Notes: a model not told the origin generated them from the sequence alone. Counted from the stretch's first letter, positions 12,946-21,695 are shown. The stretch is DNA of 64,000 nucleotides from Sphingobium sp. TKS (GCF_001563265.1 NZ_CP005083.1:4095001-4159000); one strand, 5' to 3'. Numbers and translations: made by a program.

Positions 12946-14388
12946 ATGACCGACGCTGCTCCCCAGTTCACTGATGCCCGTGGCCTGCTCTATCGCCCGG
13001 GCCTGCTCGATCCCGATGGCGCCCGCCGCCTGACCGCCGAAGCGCTGAAAAGCTGCGACGATGGCGAACTGTACCTGCAATATCGGGCGAGCGAGAGCTT
13101 CGGCTTTGATGATGGACGGCTGAAGACCGCCGATTATTCCACCGATGCGGGCTTTGGCCTGCGCGGCGTGTCGGGCGAGATGACCGGCTTCGCCCATGCC
13201 AACGACATCAGCGAAGCCGCGATCCGCCGCGCTGCCGAGACGCTGACCTTGCTCGATCCCGCCAAGGGCCAGCCCGCCCCGCCGCCGCAACACACCAACC
13301 GTCATCTCTACACCGACGTCAATCCGCTGGAGATCGTGCCCTTTGCCGAGAAGGTGACGCTCTGCGCCGCGATCGACGCCGCTGCCCGCGCCCGCGATCC
13401 GCGCGTCGCGCAGGTGTCGGTGAGCCTGGCAGGAAGCTGGTCGGTGGTCGAGATCGTACGCGCCGACGGCTTCACCGCGACCGACATCCGCCCGCTGGTG
13501 CGGCTCAACGTCTCCGTCATCCTGGAGGAAAATGGCCGCCGCGAGACGGGCGTGTTCGGGATTGGCGGGCGCTATCTCTATGATGAGGTGATGGACCCTG
13601 CGATCTGGAACCGGGCGATTGACGAGGCGCTGGCGCAGGCGCGGGTCAATCTGCGCTCGGTCGCGGCGCCGGCGGGCGAGATGACCGTGCTGCTCGGACC
13701 GGGCTGGCCGGGCGTGCTGGTGCACGAGGCGATCGGCCATGGCCTTGAAGGCGACTTCAATCGCAAAGGGACCAGCGCTTTCTCGGGCCGTGTCGGTGAG
13801 CGGGTCGCAGCGCCGGGCGTTACCGTGGTCGATGACGGGTCGATCCTGAGCCGGCGCGGCTCGCTCTCCATCGATGACGAGGGAACGCCGACGAAGGAAA
13901 ATGTGCTGATCGAGGACGGCATTTTGAAGGGCTATATGCAGGATCGTCTGAACGCCCGGCTGATGGGCGTGGAGCCGACCGGCAACGGCCGCCGCGAAAG
14001 CTATGCCCATGCGCCGATGCCGCGCATGACCAACACCTTCATCAAGGGCGGCAATGACGATCCGGAAGAGCTGCTTTCCCGCATGAAGTCGGGCATTTTC
14101 GCGAAAAGCTTCGGCGGCGGGCAGGTCGACATCGTGTCGGGCAAGTTCGTCTTTTCCTGCACCGAAGCCTATAAGGTCGAAAATGGCAAGCTGGGCGAGC
14201 CGATCAAGGGTGCGACGCTGATCGGTGACGGGCCGACGGCGCTTACCAAGGTGATCGGCATCGGCAATGACTGGGCGCTGGACGAAGGGATAGGCATGTG
14301 CGGCAAGGCCGGACAGAGCGTGCCCGCGGGCGTGGGCCAGCCGACCCTGCTGATGGAGGGCCTCACTGTCGGCGGCACGGCGACCTGA
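12946..14388 (+). CDS. tldD: Metalloprotease TldD
   Basis: TldD forms a heterodimer with TldE/PmbA that degrades unfolded or modified peptides, for example in microcin maturation and toxin-antitoxin turnover. The protein is 480 residues from ATG 12946, the usual size. The zinc motif HEAIGH (H260, E261, H264) is present and continues with GLEGDF as in the family. The third metal ligand is expected in the C-terminal third. The start at 12910 would add 12 unusual residues, so I did not use it. The partner gene tldE is not in this window. Confidence 0.95.
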   Translation: MTDAAPQFTDARGLLYRPGLLDPDGARRLTAEALKSCDDGELYLQYRASESFGFDDGRLKTADYSTDAGFGLRGVSGEMTGFAHANDISEAAIRRAAETLTLLDPAKGQPAPPPQHTNRHLYTDVNPLEIVPFAEKVTLCAAIDAAARARDPRVAQVSVSLAGSWSVVEIVRADGFTATDIRPLVRLNVSVILEENGRRETGVFGIGGRYLYDEVMDPAIWNRAIDEALAQARVNLRSVAAPAGEMTVLLGPGWPGVLVHEAIGHGLEGDFNRKGTSAFSGRVGERVAAPGVTVVDDGSILSRRGSLSIDDEGTPTKENVLIEDGILKGYMQDRLNARLMGVEPTGNGRRESYAHAPMPRMTNTFIKGGNDDPEELLSRMKSGIFAKSFGGGQVDIVSGKFVFSCTEAYKVENGKLGEPIKGATLIGDGPTALTKVIGIGNDWALDEGIGMCGKAGQSVPAGVGQPTLLMEGLTVGGTAT

Positions 14389-14442
14389 GGCATCAACGCC
14401 ACGGACGGAGGAACCAGCGTCACGGTCCGTCTTTATCCTTTC

Positions 14443-15018
14443 ATGAACATGTTGACCGACAGCCATGATGCAGTGACTGCCGACTGGGCGGCCGCTTTGC
14501 TGGATTTCTGGTTCAATCAGATAGGCGAGCAGGGTTGGTGGAGTCATGATCCGGCGTTCGATAAAATCTGCCAGGCAAGGTTTCGCGCCTTATGGGAAGA
14601 AAAGCGGCAATTGCCCGCCGAGGAATTTCTGGAGCGCGCCGATGACGCGCTGGCGGCGGTGCTGCTGTTCGACCAGTTGCCGCGCAATATGTTCCGGGGT
14701 TCGCCGGCCGCCTTCGCCACCGATCCGCTGGCGCGCGATGTGGCACGCGGGGCCATCGCCCATGGCTATGACATTCAGATCGGCGGAGCCGGGCGGTTGT
14801 TCTTCTACATGCCGTTCCAGCACAGCGAGGCGCTGGACGATCAGAAATTGTCGATCAGCCTGTTCGAGGGAGCGGGCGATGCCCGGTCCCTAGCGTTCGC
14901 GCAGGAACATTATGCCACGATCGAGCGCTTCGGCCGCTTTCCGCATCGCAACGCCCTGCTGGGACGTCCAACCTTGCCCGAAGAGGCCGAGGCGGCGGCA
15001 CGGGGCGCAGGCTGGTAA
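14443..15018 (+). CDS. DUF924 family protein
   Basis: A 191-residue cytosolic protein of the DUF924 family. The helical domain shows its hallmarks: DFWF near the N-terminus, WWSHDPAFD, LLFDQLPRNMFRG, FFYMPFQHSE and FGRFPHRN. The fold resembles TPR-like helical repeats, and biochemical function is not established. It lies 54 bases downstream of tldD and is closed by a terminator at 15033-15063, so it could be the last gene of that transcript. Confidence 0.88.
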   Translation: MNMLTDSHDAVTADWAAALLDFWFNQIGEQGWWSHDPAFDKICQARFRALWEEKRQLPAEEFLERADDALAAVLLFDQLPRNMFRGSPAAFATDPLARDVARGAIAHGYDIQIGGAGRLFFYMPFQHSEALDDQKLSISLFEGAGDARSLAFAQEHYATIERFGRFPHRNALLGRPTLPEEAEAAARGAGW

Positions 15019-15032
15019 AGCTGCCCAATTTT

Positions 15033-15063
15033 TAGGCAGGCGGGCCTATATGCCTGTTTTTTT
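15033..15063 (+). terminator. Rho-independent terminator after the DUF924 gene
   Basis: CAGGC pairs with GCCTG across a ten-base loop, with possible alternative pairing TAGGCA/TGCCT, and seven T residues follow. It separates the tldD region from the glnK promoter. Confidence 0.6.
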
Positions 15064-15120
15064 GGCGGCGCGTTCTAAGCCGCCGCATGAAAACCCCGCA
15101 TTAACGCGCCTTTAAGAAAC

Positions 15121-15136
15121 TGGCACGCCTCTTGCT
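15121..15136 (+). promoter_or_regulatory. Sigma-54 (RpoN) -24/-12 promoter of glnK-amtB
   Basis: TGGCACG-CCTC-TTGCT matches the consensus TGGCACR-N4-TTGCW at every fixed position. It lies 36 bases before the glnK ATG at 15172, giving a short leader. P-II/ammonium transporter operons are classical NtrC/RpoN targets, and rpoN itself is in this window. Confidence 0.88.
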
Positions 15137-15171
15137 GAGTATGTCGCCGCACACCAGTAACAGGGGGCGAC

Positions 15172-15510
15172 ATGAAACTTGTCATGGCTATCATCAAGCC
15201 GTTCAAGCTTGACGATGTCCGCGAGGCACTTTCCTCGCTTGGCATCGCCGGCATGACGGTGAGCGAAGTGAAGGGCTTCGGCCGCCAGAAGGGGCAGACC
15301 GAAATCTATCGCGGCGCCGAATATTCGACCAACATGGTTCCGAAGATCAAGATCGAGGTGGTCTGCGACGACGACCTTGCGCCGCGCGTCGTGGAAGCCA
15401 CGCAGGCGGCCGCCAATTCGGGCGCCATCGGTGATGGCAAGATCTTCGTCCTCGATGTCGAGCAGGCGGTGCGCATCCGTACCGGCGAGACCGGCGAAAC
15501 CGCACTGTAA
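15172..15510 (+). CDS. glnK: Nitrogen regulatory protein P-II
   Basis: A 112-residue P-II signal protein that binds ATP/ADP and 2-oxoglutarate and controls the ammonium channel and other nitrogen targets. The start MKLVMAIIKPFKLDDVREAL, the T-loop with the uridylylated tyrosine in RGAEYST, and the C-terminal signature GDGKIFVLDVEQAVRIRTGE are all present. The ribosome-binding site GGGGGCG precedes the ATG. It is called GlnK because amtB follows directly after 13 bases and the promoter is sigma-54 dependent. Confidence 0.95.
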   Translation: MKLVMAIIKPFKLDDVREALSSLGIAGMTVSEVKGFGRQKGQTEIYRGAEYSTNMVPKIKIEVVCDDDLAPRVVEATQAAANSGAIGDGKIFVLDVEQAVRIRTGETGETAL

Positions 15511-15523
15511 GAAGGGGGAATTG

Positions 15524-16948
15524 ATGACCTTTTCCAAGAAGCTTTGCGGCGTGATGGGGGCAGTCGGCCTGTCCCTGCTCGCAGCCGCACCGGCGCTGGC
15601 CGCGCCGATCAAGGGGCCAGACGCCGCCGCCATGGCCGCTATGGTCAACAAGGGCGACGTCGCCTGGATGCTCGTCTCGGCCGCTCTGGTCCTGATGATG
15701 TCGGTTCCCGGCCTCGCCCTGTTCTACGGCGGCCTGGTCCGCACCAAGAACATGCTGAGCATCCTGATGCAGGTGTTCATGATCGTCTCCGTCGCCGGCC
15801 TGGTCTGGTGCTGCTGGGGCTATTCGATGGCCTTCACCTCGGGCGGATCGAACCCGTTCTTCGGCGGCCTTTCCAAGGCTTTCCTGATGGGCGTCGACGG
15901 CACGACCTATGGCGCGACGTTCAGCAACAACGTCTATCTGCCCGAATTCGTGTTCGTGGTCTTCCAGATGACCTTCGCCATGATCACCCCGGCGCTGATC
16001 GTCGGCGCCTTTGCGGAGCGCGTGAAATTCTCTTCGCTGATCGTGTTCGTCGTGCTGTGGCTGACCGTGATCTATTTCCCGATGGCCCACATGGTCTGGT
16101 ATTGGGCTGGCCCGGACTTCCTGGTTGATGCGCCTACCGACTACGGCCTGCTCTGGGGCTGGGGCGCGCTCGACTTCGCGGGCGGCACCGTGGTGCACAT
16201 CAACGCCGGTATCGCCGGTCTGGTGGGCGCGCTGATGATCGGCAAGCGCGTCGGCTTCCCCAAGGAACCCATGCCGCCGCACTCGCTGACCATGACCATG
16301 ATCGGCGCAAGCCTGCTGTGGGTCGGCTGGTTCGGCTTCAACGCCGGCTCCAACCTGGAAGCCAATGCCGTCACCGGCGTCGCCTTCATCAACACCATGG
16401 TCGCCACCTGCGCGGCGGCGGTGAGCTGGTCGCTGGTCGAACAGGTCCACCATGGCAAGGCTTCGCTGCTGGGCGCGGTCACGGGCGCCGTGGCCGGTCT
16501 GGTCGCGATCACCCCGGCTGCGGGCTTCGCGGCTCCGATGACCTCGATCGCGCTCGGCTTCGTCGTCTCCCCGATCTGCTACATCTTCGTGGCGTTCGTG
16601 AAGGGCAAGGTCGGCTATGACGACAGTCTGGACGTGTTCGGCGTGCACTGCATCGGCGGGATCGTCGGCGCCATCGGCACCGGCATCGTCGCGGCTCCCT
16701 CGCTGGGCGGTCAGGGCGTGTTCGACTACACGGTCTTCCCGGCGGCCTTCCATCCGGAAGCCTACAGCATCCCGGCCCAGGTCTGGATCCAGGTCAAGGC
16801 GGTGGTCTTCACCCTGCTCTTCTCCGGCATCGGCAGCGCGATCCTCTACTTCATCATCGACAAGACCCTGGGTCTGCGTCCGAGCAAGGAAGCCGAAATG
16901 GAAGGTCTCGACCTCTCCAGCCACGGCGAACGCGCTTACAACTATTAA
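15524..16948 (+). CDS. amtB: Ammonium transporter
   Basis: A 474-residue Amt/Rh family channel that conducts ammonium across the inner membrane and is blocked by GlnK when nitrogen is plentiful. ATG 15524 was chosen because GAAGGGGG lies upstream and it begins a clear signal peptide (residues about 1-26, ending AAPALA). Eleven membrane helices follow, with the Amt signatures FYGGLVR, WYWAGPDFL, HINAGIAGLVG and GVHCIGGIVGAIGTG. The conserved pore histidines sit in VHINAG and FGVHC. Two hairpins follow the stop. Confidence 0.97.
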   Translation: MTFSKKLCGVMGAVGLSLLAAAPALAAPIKGPDAAAMAAMVNKGDVAWMLVSAALVLMMSVPGLALFYGGLVRTKNMLSILMQVFMIVSVAGLVWCCWGYSMAFTSGGSNPFFGGLSKAFLMGVDGTTYGATFSNNVYLPEFVFVVFQMTFAMITPALIVGAFAERVKFSSLIVFVVLWLTVIYFPMAHMVWYWAGPDFLVDAPTDYGLLWGWGALDFAGGTVVHINAGIAGLVGALMIGKRVGFPKEPMPPHSLTMTMIGASLLWVGWFGFNAGSNLEANAVTGVAFINTMVATCAAAVSWSLVEQVHHGKASLLGAVTGAVAGLVAITPAAGFAAPMTSIALGFVVSPICYIFVAFVKGKVGYDDSLDVFGVHCIGGIVGAIGTGIVAAPSLGGQGVFDYTVFPAAFHPEAYSIPAQVWIQVKAVVFTLLFSGIGSAILYFIIDKTLGLRPSKEAEMEGLDLSSHGERAYNY

Positions 16949-17016
16949 GCTTCGGCAGGGCGGGCCGGAAAGAACGGCCCGCCCGCCTCACGATGTTCCT
17001 CCTGCGAACATGCCTC

Positions 17017-17050
17017 GGGACCGGTACGCAAGTATCGGTCCCTTTTTTTT
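17017..17050 (+). terminator. Rho-independent terminator after amtB
   Basis: GGGACCG (17017-17023) pairs with CGGTCCC (17036-17042), followed by eight T residues. A stronger hairpin without a T-run, GGGCGGGCCG/CGGCCCGCCC at 16958-16984, lies directly after the amtB stop. Confidence 0.85.
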
Positions 17051-17055
17051 GCCTG

Positions 17056-18015
17056 TCAGCTTCGGGGGCGGGTCCAGAGCGTGGCCGAACGAAGCGTCGC
17101 GGCAGGCCAGCGGTGGGCACGGCCTGGAACCTGGAGACCCGCGCGCAGCACCCAGCCCAGCTTGTCGCTCTTTGGGGTGGTGACACGGTGGTCCCAGGCA
17201 TGTTCGCCCCGGCGGGCGACTTGGCGGGCGATATCGCCATAAATGCCGGCGGCGGCGAGGACTGCCCAGGCGGAACGGGGGGGCAAGGCTCCGGTGCCGT
17301 GGCGGGCGCTTTCCTCATAGGCGGCGGCCATGTCGGCCAGGCGGCGGGCAAGGATCGCCAGGCGCGGGCGGACCCAGGGCTTCATATGCTCACCGGGCGG
17401 GATGTCCATTTCGACCAGCCATTCTTCCGGCAGGTAGCAGCGGTCGCCGGCTTCATCCTCGCTGATGTCGCGGGCGATATTGGCGAGCTGAAAGGCCAGA
17501 CCCAGGTCGCAGGCGCGGTCGAGCGTGGCTTCATCGCCGGGGTCGACGCCCATCAGGATCGCCATCATGCAACCGACTGTGCCCGCAACATGATAGCAAT
17601 AGCGCAGCATGTCCGCCTCGCTGCGGGGGCGCCATTCGCGGGCGTCGAGGGCAAAGCCTTCGATCAGGTCATGGGCGTAGCGCTCCGGGATCGCGCATTC
17701 GCGCATGACGAGGCCGAAGCCGTCGAAGGCTGGATCGCCGGTGGGATCGCCCCGGAGGGCTGTGCTGGTGAGGACGCGGATGGTGGAAAGGCGGGCCTGA
17801 CCGTCCGCGACCCCGCGCATCGTGCCACCATGGTCCTGGCCGTCGGCTATGTCGTCGCATTTGCGGCACCAGGCGTAGAGCAGCCAGGCCCGCTCCCGGG
17901 TCTGGCGGTCGAACAGCTTCGAGGCGAGCGCGAAGGATTTGGAGCCGCGAGCGATGCTCTCGCGGGCTTGAGCAACGAGGGTGGAGCGGTCAGGAAGAGA
18001 GGTGAGAGGAGGCAT
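17056..18015 (-). CDS. crtB: Phytoene synthase
   Basis: It condenses two geranylgeranyl diphosphates to phytoene, the first committed step of C40 carotenoid synthesis. The 319-residue protein has both aspartate-rich regions of squalene/phytoene synthases: CRKCDDIADG near residue 55 and QLANIARDISED near 175, plus DRCYLP just after. It is the last gene of the leftward run crtY-crtI-LOG-crtB. The start ATG 18015 follows a purine-poor stretch, so start confidence is moderate. Confidence 0.95.
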   Translation of the reverse strand: MPPLTSLPDRSTLVAQARESIARGSKSFALASKLFDRQTRERAWLLYAWCRKCDDIADGQDHGGTMRGVADGQARLSTIRVLTSTALRGDPTGDPAFDGFGLVMRECAIPERYAHDLIEGFALDAREWRPRSEADMLRYCYHVAGTVGCMMAILMGVDPGDEATLDRACDLGLAFQLANIARDISEDEAGDRCYLPEEWLVEMDIPPGEHMKPWVRPRLAILARRLADMAAAYEESARHGTGALPPRSAWAVLAAAGIYGDIARQVARRGEHAWDHRVTTPKSDKLGWVLRAGLQVPGRAHRWPAATLRSATLWTRPRS

Positions 18016-18095
18016 GTTCTGGACATGCCCTCCCCCGACCCTCGCGTCGAGTCACTTGCCTCACCGCGACGCAAGCAGGAGGGGAGGGAAAAAAG

Positions 18096-18677
18096 TCAGA
18101 GACGTCCAGCCTTCATAGCGAAGATCGTCTCATGCGGTTGATAGGCTCCCATCTTGTCCAGCAGCGCTTCGATCGCATCGGCATGGATCAGGATATGGGC
18201 ATGTTGGGCACGGATGAAACCCGCGCCGACCATATGCTGGTTGAAGGCGATAAGTTGGTCATAGAAGCCCGCGACGTTGAGCAGGCCGACCGGCTTTTGG
18301 TGATAACCAAGCTGCGCCCAACTGATCGCTTCCCACAATTCGTCCATCGTGCCGACGCCGCCCGGCAGGGTGACGAAACCATCGGACAGGTCGGTGAAGA
18401 GCTGTTTGCGCTGGTGCATGGTCTGGACGACGTGCAGTTCGGTGCAGCCGCGATGGGCGACTTCGGCCCCCACCAGCGCTTCGGGAATAACGCCGATGAC
18501 TTCGCCACCCGCTTCCAGCGCGGCGTCAGCCACTGCGCCCATCAGGCCGAGGCGGCCGCCGCCATAGACGACGCCGATGCCGCGCCGGGCAAGGACGCGC
18601 CCGACATGGCGGGCGGCCTCGACATAGATGGGATCAGCGGGGTTAGCCGAGCCGCAATAGACAGCCAGTCTCTTCAT
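18096..18677 (-). CDS. LOG family nucleotide 5'-monophosphate phosphoribohydrolase
   Basis: A 193-residue member of the TIGR00730/LOG (Lonely guy) family. Characterised members release free cytokinin bases from their riboside monophosphates, and others hydrolyse AMP to adenine and ribose 5-phosphate. The family motifs GGGRLGLMG and PGGVGTMDE are intact. AAGGA precedes the ATG. It sits between crtI (12 bases upstream) and crtB (80 bases downstream) on the same strand, so it is likely co-transcribed with carotenoid genes. Why is unclear, since no cytokinin gene (for example ipt) is nearby. Confidence 0.9.
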   Translation of the reverse strand: MKRLAVYCGSANPADPIYVEAARHVGRVLARRGIGVVYGGGRLGLMGAVADAALEAGGEVIGVIPEALVGAEVAHRGCTELHVVQTMHQRKQLFTDLSDGFVTLPGGVGTMDELWEAISWAQLGYHQKPVGLLNVAGFYDQLIAFNQHMVGAGFIRAQHAHILIHADAIEALLDKMGAYQPHETIFAMKAGRL

Positions 18678-18688
18678 AAATCCTTCGC

Positions 18689-20173
18689 TTATTGAGCCAG
18701 ATCTTCCAGCATCAGCGCGGCCGTCGCCTTGGCGCTGCCGACCACGCCGGGGATGCCTGCGCCCGGATGCGTGCCCGCCCCCACCAGATAGAGGTTGGGA
18801 ATGACGTCGTCGCGATTATGCGCGCGGAACCAGGCGCTTTGGGTGAGCAGCGGCTCCAGGCTGAAGGCGCTGCCGAGATGCGCCGACAGGTCGTGGCGAA
18901 AATCAGGCGGCGCATAGTGGAATTGCGTGACGATGCGCGAGCGGATGTCGGGGATCAGGCGGTGCTGGATCTCGTCGAGGATACGTTCAGCATAGACCGG
19001 CGCGAACCGTTCCCAGTCGATCGGCAGCTTGCCCAGATGCGGCACTGGCGCAAGCGCGTAGAAGGTCGAATGGCCCTCCGGTGCCATGCTTGGGTCAGTG
19101 ACGGTCGGGTGGTGCAGATAGAGCGAGAAATCCTGCGGCAGCACGCCATAATCGTAAATGTCGGTCAACAGCCCTTCATAGCGCGGGCCGAACAGGATCA
19201 TATGGTGCGGGATACCCGGCCAGCTTCCCTTGATGCCGAAATGCAGGACAAACAGGCTGGGCGACCAGCGCTTGCGGGCGAGCTTTTCCGCCTGTTTCTG
19301 CCCACGCGGATGGTGGCCGATCAGGTCGCGATAGCTGTGCATCAGGTCGGCATTGGAGGCAACGGCGTCCGCCTCCCCCCGCCAACCCGAAACGGTGCGC
19401 ACGGCGACGGCGCGGTCGCCATAGGTTTCGATCTGCACCACCGGATCGGCCAGGCGCAGCGTGCCGCCCAAGCGCTCGAAATGCGTCGCCATCCCCTGGA
19501 CGAGGCGATTGGTGCCTCCTCGAGCGAACCAGACGCCGCCATCCTTCTCCAGCTTGTGGATCAGCGCGTAGATCGAACTGGTCTGCATCGGATTGCCGCC
19601 GACCAGCAGCGTGTGGAAGGAGAGCGCCTGACGCAGCTTCTCATTCTTCACATGGGAGGAAACGACCGAATAGACCGATCGCCACGCCTGATGCTTCATC
19701 AGCGCGGGTGCGGCCCGGACCATGGAGGCGAAGTCGAGAAAGGCGACCGAACCAAGCTTGCGATAGCCCTCCTCATACACGCCGTCGGCATAGTCGAGGA
19801 AGCTTTCATAGCCTGCGATATCTTCGGGATTGAGCTTGGCGATCTGGGCGCGGAGCGCGGTTTCGTCGTTGGAATAGTCGAAATTGGTGCCGTCACGCCA
19901 GTTGAGCCGATAGAAAGGCGAGACGGGGACGAGGCTGACATCCTCCGCCATGTCATGGCCGGAAAGGCGCCAAAGCTCGCCCAGGCAATCGGGATCGGTG
20001 ATGACGGTCGGCCCGGCGTCGAAGACGAAGCCGTCCTTTTCCCACATATAGGCCCGACCGCCCGGCCGGTCCCGCGCTTCGACCAGCGTGGTATCGATTC
20101 CGGCGGATTGCAGGCGGATGGCGAGCGCAAGGCCACCAAAGCCCGCGCCGATGACGATCGCTTTCCGGTTCAT
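18689..20173 (-). CDS. crtI: Phytoene desaturase
   Basis: This FAD enzyme introduces four double bonds into phytoene to give lycopene. The 494-residue protein begins with a dinucleotide-binding motif GAGFGGLALAIRLQ, contains the arginine-rich RPGGRAY and ends with the bacterial-type carotenoid desaturase signature around GAGTHPGAGIPGVVGSAK. Length fits CrtI. It starts 13 bases after the crtY stop. Confidence 0.96.
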   Translation of the reverse strand: MNRKAIVIGAGFGGLALAIRLQSAGIDTTLVEARDRPGGRAYMWEKDGFVFDAGPTVITDPDCLGELWRLSGHDMAEDVSLVPVSPFYRLNWRDGTNFDYSNDETALRAQIAKLNPEDIAGYESFLDYADGVYEEGYRKLGSVAFLDFASMVRAAPALMKHQAWRSVYSVVSSHVKNEKLRQALSFHTLLVGGNPMQTSSIYALIHKLEKDGGVWFARGGTNRLVQGMATHFERLGGTLRLADPVVQIETYGDRAVAVRTVSGWRGEADAVASNADLMHSYRDLIGHHPRGQKQAEKLARKRWSPSLFVLHFGIKGSWPGIPHHMILFGPRYEGLLTDIYDYGVLPQDFSLYLHHPTVTDPSMAPEGHSTFYALAPVPHLGKLPIDWERFAPVYAERILDEIQHRLIPDIRSRIVTQFHYAPPDFRHDLSAHLGSAFSLEPLLTQSAWFRAHNRDDVIPNLYLVGAGTHPGAGIPGVVGSAKATAALMLEDLAQ

Positions 20174-20186
20174 CGGAGCCTGTGCA

Positions 20187-21347
20187 TCAGGCGGGAGGGT
20201 TCAGCAATGCTCGCATGGCGTCCCTTATGGGCACCGGGGGCCGCCCGCACAAGATGCGGATGCGATCCCCGAGCGTGGAGCGCCCCGCATAAAATCGACC
20301 GATCAGGGAAGGGCCAAGCCGATAGAAACGCTCGAAGATGCGCCAGCGTTGCCCGGGCCGGGCCGCGCCGAACAGCATGCGGCCGAGCAGCCGGTAATAG
20401 CGCCCCTGCCGCCAATGGATGGCGGCCCATTCACGCGTCACATGCGCCAGCAGGCGCCCCTCCATCGGCCATTCGTCCGCCAGGCGCAGCGCGAAGCGCA
20501 CCGCATCGGGCAGGGAATAGCCGGTCATGGGCTGGAACATGGCCGCCTTCACCCCCAGCCGCGCCACAGGGTCCGCCTCCGGCCAGAAGCGGTCGAAATC
20601 GCCGCCATGGACGACCGGCAAGACGCCGTTCTCGCTGTGGATGACCGCCTCGACCTGCCAGCCCTGCGCCTGCGCATAGGCGGCGATCCGGGCATCGAGC
20701 GCGGGCCCGTCAACGTCCGGGGTGTCGCTATAATAGGTATCCTCGACGAAGAGGGTTTGCTCATCCCAGGGCAGCAGATAGACGAAGCGATAGCCGTCCA
20801 ACTGCTCGACGGTGGCGTCCATGATGACCGGGCAGGCAAGGCCGTGCGGGGCATGCAGGCGCAGGGTCTGGCCGACGAACTTCTGCCAGCCGCAGCGCAG
20901 GACGGAAAGATCGCCCCCGCCCCTGGCGTCGAGCACCGCCTTGGCGCAGATGATGCTGCCGTCGGACAAGGCGACGGTGGTGGGCGTCAGTTCAGCGGCC
21001 TGTGCGCCGGTCAGGACGGCATCGCCAAGAACTTCGCGGACATGGGCGTCGAGCCGTGCCGATGTGATGCTGTTATAAGGCATGGCAAGCCGACGGCTGT
21101 GACCAGGGAAGCGAACCTCATAGCCTTCGGGCCAACGATGGGCGATCAGGGGCTCGACAAGCCAGCGATCCCCGGCATCCACATCGCTGTCGAAAAAGGA
21201 CCAGATATGATTGCCGCCCAGCGTGTCGCCGCTTTCCAGCAGCAGGAGGGAGACATCGGGATGGCGCGCGGCGAAGGCGAGCGCGGTCAGGCTGCCGGCA
21301 AGGCCACCGCCCACTATCGCCAGGTCGCAATCGGTCATGGTCGCCAT
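20187..21347 (-). CDS. crtY: Lycopene beta-cyclase
   Basis: It closes both ends of lycopene to beta-carotene, the precursor of sphingomonad xanthophylls. The frame could extend to 21611, but the protein homologous to CrtY begins at about 21347 with MATMTDCDLAIVGGGLAG, giving 386 residues, the usual length. AAGG lies six bases before this ATG. FAD/NAD-binding glycines (GGGLAGS), the downstream PxE/D region and the conserved FQPMTGYSLPDAVRFA are present. It is first in a leftward carotenoid operon and shares a 75-base divergent promoter region with dmeR. Confidence 0.93.
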   Translation of the reverse strand: MATMTDCDLAIVGGGLAGSLTALAFAARHPDVSLLLLESGDTLGGNHIWSFFDSDVDAGDRWLVEPLIAHRWPEGYEVRFPGHSRRLAMPYNSITSARLDAHVREVLGDAVLTGAQAAELTPTTVALSDGSIICAKAVLDARGGGDLSVLRCGWQKFVGQTLRLHAPHGLACPVIMDATVEQLDGYRFVYLLPWDEQTLFVEDTYYSDTPDVDGPALDARIAAYAQAQGWQVEAVIHSENGVLPVVHGGDFDRFWPEADPVARLGVKAAMFQPMTGYSLPDAVRFALRLADEWPMEGRLLAHVTREWAAIHWRQGRYYRLLGRMLFGAARPGQRWRIFERFYRLGPSLIGRFYAGRSTLGDRIRILCGRPPVPIRDAMRALLNPPA

Positions 21348-21400
21348 CGCACCCTTGTTAGGGGGTACGCGGGGAAATGCACGGATTGATTTCCGGTAGA

Positions 21401-21426
21401 ATATAGGATAGAGGGGTACCCTATGC
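21401..21426 (+). promoter_or_regulatory. Candidate RcnR/DmeR-type operator overlapping the dmeR start
   Basis: ATATAGGATA and TACCCTATGC form an imperfect inverted repeat (7 of 10 positions) around the G-tract GAGGGG at 21411-21416. This G-tract with AT-rich inverted flanks is the layout known for RcnR and DmeR operators. Here the G-tract also serves as the dmeR ribosome-binding site, and the right arm covers the ATG at 21423. A second G-tract with a TAC flank (TTAGGGGGTACG) lies at 21358-21369, close to crtY. Confidence 0.5.
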
Positions 21427-21695
21427 ATATCATAGCGGATCGGGACAAGCTGCTGGCGCGGGTGCGGCGCATCGCCGGGCAGATCGGCGCCGTCGAACGG
21501 CAATTGTCGGGCGATGCGGGCTGTTCGGAAACGCTGCAACTTGTCGCCTCCGTCCGGGGGGCCGTGGGCAGCCTGATGGAAGAACTGATCGAGCAGCATA
21601 TGCGGGAACATGTCGCCCGCCCAGGCATCAGCGATGAAACGCGACAGGCCGCGGCAGAGGAAATGCTGGCGTTGATCCGGCGTTACGGGAAATGA
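21423..21695 (+). CDS. dmeR: Metal-sensing repressor, RcnR/CsoR (DUF156) family
   Basis: A 90-residue all-helical repressor. Positions equivalent to the RcnR metal ligands are present: H2 near the N-terminus, C34 in AGCSETL, and H59 and H63 in EQHMREH. This pattern fits cobalt/nickel sensing better than copper or formaldehyde sensing. The following exporter gene overlaps it by four bases (ATGA), as in dmeR-dmeF operons of rhizobia. On metal binding it would leave DNA and allow export. The name rests on context and family. Confidence 0.85.
   Translation: MHIIADRDKLLARVRRIAGQIGAVERQLSGDAGCSETLQLVASVRGAVGSLMEELIEQHMREHVARPGISDETRQAAAEEMLALIRRYGK

Noticed and set aside
16958..16984. Hairpin directly after amtB as the main terminator
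   Set aside because: The stem is strong but there is no T-run. The second hairpin at 17017-17050 with eight T residues is the better call.
17056..21347. Complete carotenoid xanthophyll pathway
   Set aside because: Only crtY, crtI and crtB are present. No crtE, crtZ or crtG frame is recognisable in the window, so the pathway end product cannot be read from here.
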